From Morella rubra (Eukaryota; Streptophyta; Magnoliopsida; Fagales; Myricaceae): a DNA stretch of 64,000 nucleotides. The translations under genes and the position numbers were made by a program. The stretch lies in the NCBI GenBank assembly GCA_003952965.2, contig CM025855.1, positions 21,081,122 to 21,145,121 of the forward strand, in the 5' to 3' direction. Below are positions 58,242 to 64,000 of this stretch, one piece after another. The number at the start of each line of letters is the position of its first letter. Position 1 is the stretch's first letter. Below the pieces are notes generated by a model. The model was not told where the DNA came from. It worked only from the letters and a program-made list of their open reading frames with translations, and made no database searches.

Positions 58242-59575
58242 TCAAGAAGCTGCTACGGGAGGAAGATCCTCCCCACTCTCATTTTCACTGACAATTGCAT
58301 CACTGGCACTAGAAGTGGCATTAGTGTCACTGGATGAAGGATATAGTCGTCTGGGAGCAGATGTCTCGGGAAGAGCTGCAAAAAGAGCAACTGTCTTGGG
58401 GGGAGCTACAGAAGGAGCAGCTGTAGTGATCCCAAGATGTTCCTGAATGTGCTTTATCTGAGGTTTTATTTGTGCAGAATCGTTCTTCAGAATATCTATC
58501 TCTTGCACAAAATTATCATAGCGTCAATAAGTAAATTAGCTCTGTCCACCATATATGAGAATAATTTGGCAACAACGGCAAGAGTGTCTGAGGATGGTGT
58601 ATCAGAAGGAGGAAATGGGGTGGATGACTGAGGATTATCAGCAGACTGAGTATTTTCAGAAGACATCAGACCCTGAGAGGATGATGGAATATCGGCACTA
58701 GCGAAGGCACTCTTAATCTTACAAAGTTGTGCTTCGCTCAGAGATAGAGTATGTACATTGATATGTTGGTACAAAACAATTGCTGCGTCACAATCAATGG
58801 AAGGTAGGTAAGAGGAAGTGACCAACCGGTTAACAAGACATGGGTAAGGAAGACCCTAACTGCCAGAGGCATTTCCATACACCTCGAGCACGTAGTTGTA
58901 AATGTGTGAGGCGATATCAATTGAAGCGTCATTGTGTAACGCATAAAGAAAACGAACTCAATCCAAACTTAAGCCGGTCATATGTGACATAGGGTACAAA
59001 TTAGTGCACACAACCCAAGTAAGCACATGAATCTCGGCTGGAAGTCGCTCTTTTTTAAGTTTTTCCCTAAATAGGGACAGGGACAACGAAACAATAGGAT
59101 GGTCATAGCATCCATGGCAGGAGCCTCATCATAGGCATATAGAAATGTAGGGTCAGGAATACGTCGTAAGTCATATAAGTTGGCAATAAGAATAGGGGTC
59201 ACATGAAGGTAATGACCCCTTAGATATACCGTGAATGAGCTGGATGTTTTGTCAATAGCATGGATGTTAGCGTAAAATTTTCTTACAAGCAGTTTTGAAG
59301 GAGGAGAAACAAGATTGAGAAGAGGTTCCCAATCTCAGGCTCTGAATAGAGAAGGAATACAGGTATGGAGAAGTTCATCGAGGGCAACCACACGCTCATC
59401 AAGAACATCTTTCTTCTGAAAGTATTTGTTGAAGAGATTTTCAGCCTTATGATCAACAAACCGAGTAGTGTCAAAGTTGCTGGATTTCTATTTTGTTGGT
59501 TTGGCTGGATTGGTCTTGGTCTTAGTCTTGGTCTTGGCCTTGGATTTGGTCTTGGTCTTGGGCGAATTTGTTCAT
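58242..59575 (-). pseudogene. Putative plant transposon protein, third copy
   Basis: Minus strand. A Lys/Thr-rich start (PKTKTKSKAKTKTKTKT, coded by a CCAAGA/GGTCTT hexamer run at 59510-59567) leads to SFTVYLRGHYLHVTPILIAN and NLYDLRRIPDPTFLYAYDE (59230-59120), then TFTTTCSRCMEM with LTHVLLTGWSLPLTYLPLI (58920-58790), then HINVHTLSLSEAQLCKIK (58760-58700). A Ser/Pro-rich linker follows, then a coiled coil, DILKNDSAQIKPQIKHIQEH (58495-58435), and an acidic end at 58242. The order follows the 'putative plant transposon protein' family closely. Frames change several times between blocks. It is better preserved than the copies in CACTA-1 and CACTA-2. Confidence 0.72.
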
Positions 59576-60439
59576 TTCACCATCTATAGACACAGAGATA
59601 TATACCATTAGTAACAAGTTTCATTTGAACATTCCATGAGATTTTAAGGAAGGGTAAAACAAAATACAAGTTTCATTCGAACATTCCATAACCACCAGAA
59701 TCATCCATCAACTACTGCAGCTCATCTTTTAAACGAAAAAGCAGGATTGACTAAATAATAGGTCTCGAAAGTATATTGGAGAAACATATATGTCAATGAA
59801 TTTATATGAAGGGGATGCCTATGAAAGCCTAGAACAAGACTTAAATAAACAAATTTAAAAAAAAAAAAAACTAACAATTTGTAGGTTAGGATCAATTTAT
59901 CACCAACAGAGCTAAAAAAAAAGAGAGAGAAGAATTTGCAAGGAAATGAATATATTTAAAGTCTATAAGCTTACCCATCCGAGAATAATCCAAATCAGAA
60001 AGAAAGAACCAGAAACTTGTAAAGGAACACCACAAAGTTGTGTGCTAGTTCTATCATGTCTATGGGTTTGATTGGGTATCTGTTCAATGTCAATAGCGGC
60101 AAGCTAGCTTCAAAAGTTTAAGAACATAATAGGGGCAAACTTTACCGAGTTAAATGTGACTACCTTCTTTCACAAATATTGAAAAAGCCCACTAGATAGA
60201 TAGGCAACGCACCAAAACCAACTTTTACTGAAGAGGAAAATAGAATATTAAAGGAATTGACATTGACACACATTGCATGTGTGTCACTTTCACTTCACAC
60301 AGAAAAAGTGAGAGAGGTTGAAGCATGTTGATCTTCTACAAGATTAGGGAATTCAAATTCAAGAACTGGTGTTCATCGGTACCTATTGTCTTAGGGAGTT
60401 CAAAAGCATGTTATCCCCATAAACCCCTACGTACCACCA
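59576..60439. other. Non-coding, nothing recognised
   Basis: Sequence upstream of the third transposon-protein remnant. A repeated phrase ACAAGTTTCATTTGAACATT / ACAAGTTTCATTCGAACATT occurs at 59614 and 59666. No gene. Confidence 0.45.
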
Positions 60440-60815
60440 TGAGTTAAGACAAAAATAATTCTACAATGCGCAAACAATAGAAATACTACAGAGCCACAAA
60501 GGCAACCAACCAATGAATATAAAGAAAACAAAAGTAACAAAGAAACATCACAACTTTCTATTCTAAGACTACTGCACAACGAGCTAAACAATAAGAATAA
60601 TACGAAAGCAATCAATCAATGCATAATAATGAAGAGAAAGAACACAAAAGTAGCAAAGGAACATCACAACCATTCTATTCAAAGACTAACTACATAATGA
60701 GCTAAACAATAAAAATGATACAAAGGCAATCAATAGATGATTATGAAGAGAAAGTAACACAAGTAGAAAAGAAACATCATTAGATTTTATTCAAAGACTA
60801 ACTGCAATAATGTAT
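60440..60815. repeat. Three tandem copies of a 120-base unit
   Basis: Each unit has GAGCTAAACAATA (or a decayed form), CAAAGGCAATCAAT, AATGAAGAGAAAG or similar, AAAGGAACATCACAAC and TATTCAAAGACTAACTGCA. Units start near 60462, 60579 and 60699. Not coding. Confidence 0.85.
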
Positions 60816-61201
60816 ACACAAATCAAGTTACAAAACCAGTCAAGGTTTCAGTTAAAAAGCAAGCAAAGGAGATAAGTTGCACTAAAACAACAACTTTTTT
60901 CCAATGTACAAAGAGAACTGAAAGTCTCACACTTGAGTAGTCTACAAATATTCATCAATATTGTTCCCAATTACTTTATTTCAATTAGTACTCTATCAAT
61001 GAATTTCAAATGGTTCACCTTCTTCACCAATTGCAGGACATTTTTCCAGATTTCCACCATTATTTCTTCAATTAAAATTCTTTTGCAACAAAAAAGTGAA
61101 TATGATAAATTGTGAGCATTTACAAATGACACTTTTGGGAACATATCCAGTGAAACCAATTCAAGTATCATTTCAATTGGCAACGTAAAAGAAACACATA
61201 C
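60816..61201 (-). other. Unrecognised open stretch
   Basis: A minus-strand frame (61183-60971, MPIEMILELVSLDMFPKV...) follows the exon at 61202-61267 on the same strand. No family is recognised and no convincing splice link was seen. Confidence 0.25.
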
Positions 61202-61267
61202 CTGAAGATTGTGATCTAATCGGGTTTCCTTTTTCCTGAACTTGTATAGAAGTCTAACAAAAGCTTC
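61202..61267 (-). pseudogene. Exon-like block D, unidentified
   Basis: A 22-codon block, EAFVRLLYKFRKKETRLDHN and LQ, between an ATTTCAG acceptor and a GTATGT donor, phase 0 at both ends. Basic and helical. I cannot name its source gene. Confidence 0.45.
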
Positions 61268-61807
61268 CTGAAATTATAGAAATTTGTCACTTGGGTAGTC
61301 TAGAAGTGTGGCTCAAACTGTAGATTACAATAAAAAAAAAAAAAGGTTTTCATGGGGACTCCTTTAATCTTCTAAATGAGGAATCTTCAAGAACTTTTCC
61401 TAGGATAAGTTCTTCTATATTTCCATGTTCTTAAGTATTCAGTGTCATGGATTCTCTCTTTCTATCTTTTTTTTTTTTTGACCCAGGGGAGGAAGGGGCT
61501 GTGCACGGCTAATTTAACCTATTACCTCCTCCTACCCCCATAACAGTCACCTTAGAACTTGAGCGAAAGCCCAACTAGTCAGTGAATTGACAAAATCGCA
61601 AGAAGAGCTGAGGGGTGTAAGACTCATCCCCTTGGATTAGAGACTAAAATAAGCAAGAGATTAAAGCATGGCACGAGATCGAACAAAAACGTGCAACAAA
61701 ATCAATAGCATAACAAAATCCAACAAATCAAAAGAAATCTACCAAAATCGTGCAATAATGTCAGAGAAATCACAAGAATAAAATGCAGAATTCTATTCCA
61801 GACATAC

Positions 61808-61897
61808 CTCTCTCAATATTAGAATGAAGTCCAATGCACTGAGAACTCCAACATACTGGTCGTTGCAAAAGTCCCAAAGAGGAGCCACCGAGATTCC
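61808..61897 (-). pseudogene. SNF4/AMPK-gamma-like CBS exon
   Basis: [20 protein letters not shown] and [10 protein letters not shown], exactly 30 codons between a TTCCAG acceptor and a GTATGT donor. The text is near-identical to the first CBS region of plant sucrose-nonfermenting-4-like proteins, the gamma-type regulatory subunit of the SnRK1 kinase. The family's following exon (which begins LGNHGSN) is absent downstream, and the preceding exon is absent upstream, so it is a stranded single exon. Confidence 0.85.
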
Positions 61898-62504
61898 CTG
61901 GAAGTATCTTATATCAGCAAAGATGTACATCTGAGCTAATAATCAGCAATGAAGTAATGATAGAGAAAGATGCCAATTAATCAGCAAGATATGATTGCCA
62001 AAAGTGCATATGAGAACAAAACCATAACAAAACAAAAACAAAAAATAAAAGAAAAAAGTTGACAGGAATTTCCCATGCAAGGTCTGGAGTTGGAGCATGA
62101 GACAAGGGAGAATGACCAGCATGCAAGGGAAGAGAAGTAAGGCCTTGGCTGAGGCTTTTACTCTTCTGAGATAGTAATCATTTAAGGGCCCCTAACTCTC
62201 TTGTCCCATTTCTAAATTATACTTCAATTGATTCACTTCACTAGTTAAGCCTTGAAAGATCCATTACAGGCAAAGCGATTGAACAAGCAATTGAAGACCA
62301 ATGGTGGGAAGGGAAGAAGTATTTCAAAGATGGGTTCGTGGACAGGGATGCTCAAACTGAGCTCCTACTCCTAGGCCAAAGCAAGAGCAGAGATCTAAAT
62401 GGCGAGCAAATCAACCACAATCAACAAGTAACCCTACCACCTGAAACATTTAGTAAAGTGAATCAAACTTATTCCATTAAAAACTAAGTTAAGACTTAGC
62501 TTAC

Positions 62505-62601
62505 TTCAGAAAATGCAATTTGGTTCTGAAGTCATGCTTGCACACTGGGTAGAATGTCCCCGACTTAGTCAACCATGAATTCATGCAGCTTGAATGAAAG
62601 T
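62505..62601 (-). pseudogene. RING-H2 half-domain, RMR-type ligase exon
   Basis: FHSSCMNSWLTKSGTF and YPVCKHDFRTKL, between a TTCTTGCAG acceptor and a GTAAGC donor. This is the C-terminal half of a RING-H2 finger (H..C...W....CPVC) as in plant RMR vacuolar-sorting or PA-domain RING proteins. The expected Cys before Pro-Val-Cys is Tyr here, and the first half of the finger is missing, so it could not bind the second zinc normally. Confidence 0.75.
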
Positions 62602-62961
62602 CTGCAAGAAAAGTTCGCGTTGATTAACTCATATCTGGAAAATGAGAATGTATAACAACACGCACAAGAAAATTAGACATCAATTGTTCTCAGGTACAAT
62701 ACCCAAAGGAAAAGTCTAACAATCACCAACACCTGCGAGCACTCGAGCCTTAAAAAACCAGATCCCCCCTAGCCACCCTTTACCTAGGGCAGAAAACTGG
62801 AAAAGAAAAATCTAGAAGAGCAATATAGTTAAATGGGTTACCTTGAATCGATGCAGGATCGTTAGGGATACTGATTCAAATAAAATACTGACGAAAATTT
62901 GCCGAGCTAGATCAGAGAAAGGGGAACGATGTGCAGTTTAGCGCAGGGAAATATGTTTGAG

Positions 62962-63297
62962 GAAGAAGGGTCTGTGAGCAAAATCGTGAAAGAGGGAGGG
63001 ATTTGGGGGGACGTGTGATGTGGCAGTTTCATTTAACAAAGAGCACGGTTGGGTTGAATGGTTGAGCCCAAATAGTGTGGGCTAGGTTGTTTATTGTGCT
63101 CGTCTAGGAATGTCCACTCCTAGTATTGAAAACAAGTTTCCCATAGGGTTGGGGGAAATTATTTGGACTCTGTAGGGGCGAGATCAAATTGTTTGGGCTT
63201 AGAACACGGTATTCAAATATTGAAAACATCAAACTATGAATATGTTCTGAGTTCTTAAACAAAGCCTTAGCTTTACTTTTTAGGTTTTGACTCAATT
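62962..63297. other. Upstream flank of the chimeric cluster
   Basis: The GA-rich 62955-63020 may be a captured promoter or leader. The remainder has no recognised feature. Confidence 0.35.
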
Positions 63298-64000
63298 TCA
63301 AGAAACTCACTCGCTTTAAAAAAAAATTCAAAATCACTAGAATTTGGCCATTAGTACCAAAACTCATTGATGCCCAATTTCTTCCAAGAGATAACGAAGC
63401 ACATTCCACACAAGCTAAACGACATCTGCATCATGCAATAGTCGTCTGCCACGTTGCATCATATCCATGTACACTCCATATGCTCTTCCCTTTGCCGCGT
63501 CACCTGCCACATTTTCTATCACGTCATTGCTCCTACATGATCTCACACACCCAAAATCAACAACTTAAAATTCCCAAATTGTTGCACTCAGTAATATTGT
63601 GAAATCCCTAAAACCCAGTCCTGCACACAATTTTGTCTTATCGGTGACTTCGAAGAGTTACTCTACGCTACGGGCAACATCTATTCCCCAATCTCAATAT
63701 GTGAGATTGTGTATGCGCCTTCAAGGTGTTGTCTTGCCGGTGCCTTCGATTTTGTGATTGTGAGATCGTATAAGGGATAATGACGTGGCAGGCTGTGTGG
63801 CAAATGGAAGGGCATATAGAGTGTATGTGGATACATTGCCACATGGCAGATGGCTATTGCATGATGCAATTGTCATTTAGTCTGTGTGGACTGTGCTCCG
63901 TTATCTCTTGGACGAAATTGGGCATTAGTGAGTTTTCGTACAAACGGCCAAATCCTAGTGAGTTTTAAGATTGTTTTTTAAAACCAAGTGAGATTTTTGA
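63298..64000. mobile_element. Foldback element with 230-base inverted arms
   Basis: The left arm (63298 to about 63530) pairs with the right arm (about 63777 to 64000 or beyond). Matches include CTAGGATTTGGCC/CTAGAATTTGGCC, TGATGCCCAATTTC, CCAAGAGATAACG, ATTGCATCATGCAATAG and CCTGCCAC. The central 245 bases have no gene. Long arms and TCAAAAATCTCAC-type tips suit a Mutator-like non-autonomous element. The right tip may lie beyond the window, so target copies cannot be checked. Confidence 0.8.

Larger units (their letters stand above)
61202..62961 (-). pseudogene. Chimeric exon cluster from several host genes
   Basis: Four exon-like blocks on the minus strand with good splice borders: a leader-like block ending AAG/GTAACC at about 62843; a RING-H2 half (62601-62505); a CBS-protein exon (61897-61808); and an unidentified exon (61267-61202). 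Blocks B and C come from unrelated protein families, so this is not one ordinary gene. Such mixtures are known from Pack-MULEs, Helitrons and gene-carrying CACTA elements. No carrier ends were identified. 61470-61640 between the blocks is a dispersed-repeat-like stretch (ACCCAGGGGAGGAAGGGG). Confidence 0.65.

Noticed and set aside
59365-59589. Gly/Leu-repeat plus-strand frame
   Set aside because: Produced by the hexamer repeat that encodes the Lys/Thr-rich start on the other strand.
1-64000. tRNA, rRNA or other structured RNA genes
   Set aside because: None recognised by eye on either strand; the TGGTATCAGAGCCA at 23995 is a retroelement primer site, not a tRNA gene.

Overview
The window is plant nuclear DNA, almost certainly from a eudicot and probably a woody one. 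It is AT-rich and intron-containing, with GT-AG splice sites and plant transposon families (hAT with BED finger, CACTA/En-Spm, PIF/Harbinger, Copia and Gypsy LTRs). The two best host genes belong to plant families: an L-type lectin ectodomain and a J-domain nuclear protein. I cannot name the species.

Layout. 0-2 kb: 3' half of a hAT element. 2.06-9.14 kb: a TnpA-like (plant transposase Ptta/En/Spm) gene split by a 6.2-kb CACTA element (CACTA-1, 2681-8897) that has its own subterminal palindromes, a 1.3-kb AT-rich satellite and a decayed transposon gene. 9-14 kb: repeats and a GRF zinc-finger gene remnant. 14.1-19.6 kb: two Gypsy-like LTRs in opposite orientation. 19.6-24.3 kb: CACTA remnants cut by an LTR fragment and a Copia 5' LTR. 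24.3-36.3 kb: a 12-kb CACTA element (CACTA-2) with terminal repeats and a TGG target duplication. On its minus strand lie remnants of TNP2, TnpA and a 'putative plant transposon protein'. It is itself invaded by a block holding a fragment of a HECT ubiquitin ligase gene (UPL1/UPL2 type) and Copia LTR pieces.

37.1-45.4 kb is the only clearly genic stretch. It has a lectin-receptor-like gene that stops where the membrane segment of a receptor kinase would begin, and a four-coding-exon gene for a 630-residue acidic, coiled-coil protein ending in a J-domain, both on the minus strand. 45.4-57.3 kb is intergenic, with a solo LTR, a hairpin minisatellite present as two direct copies, and a two-ORF PIF/Harbinger element between them. 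57.8-63.0 kb holds a third transposon-protein remnant and then, on the same strand, spliced-looking exons from unrelated host genes (a RING-H2 RMR-type ligase and an SNF4/AMPK-gamma-like CBS protein), which looks like gene-fragment capture. The window ends in a long-armed foldback element.

How the parts relate: most of the sequence is a stack of nested insertions whose order can be read from target duplications (CACTA-1 into a TnpA gene; solo LTR into a Copia LTR fragment inside CACTA-2; CACTA-2 into the leader of another Copia element). Host gene pieces are carried in two places.
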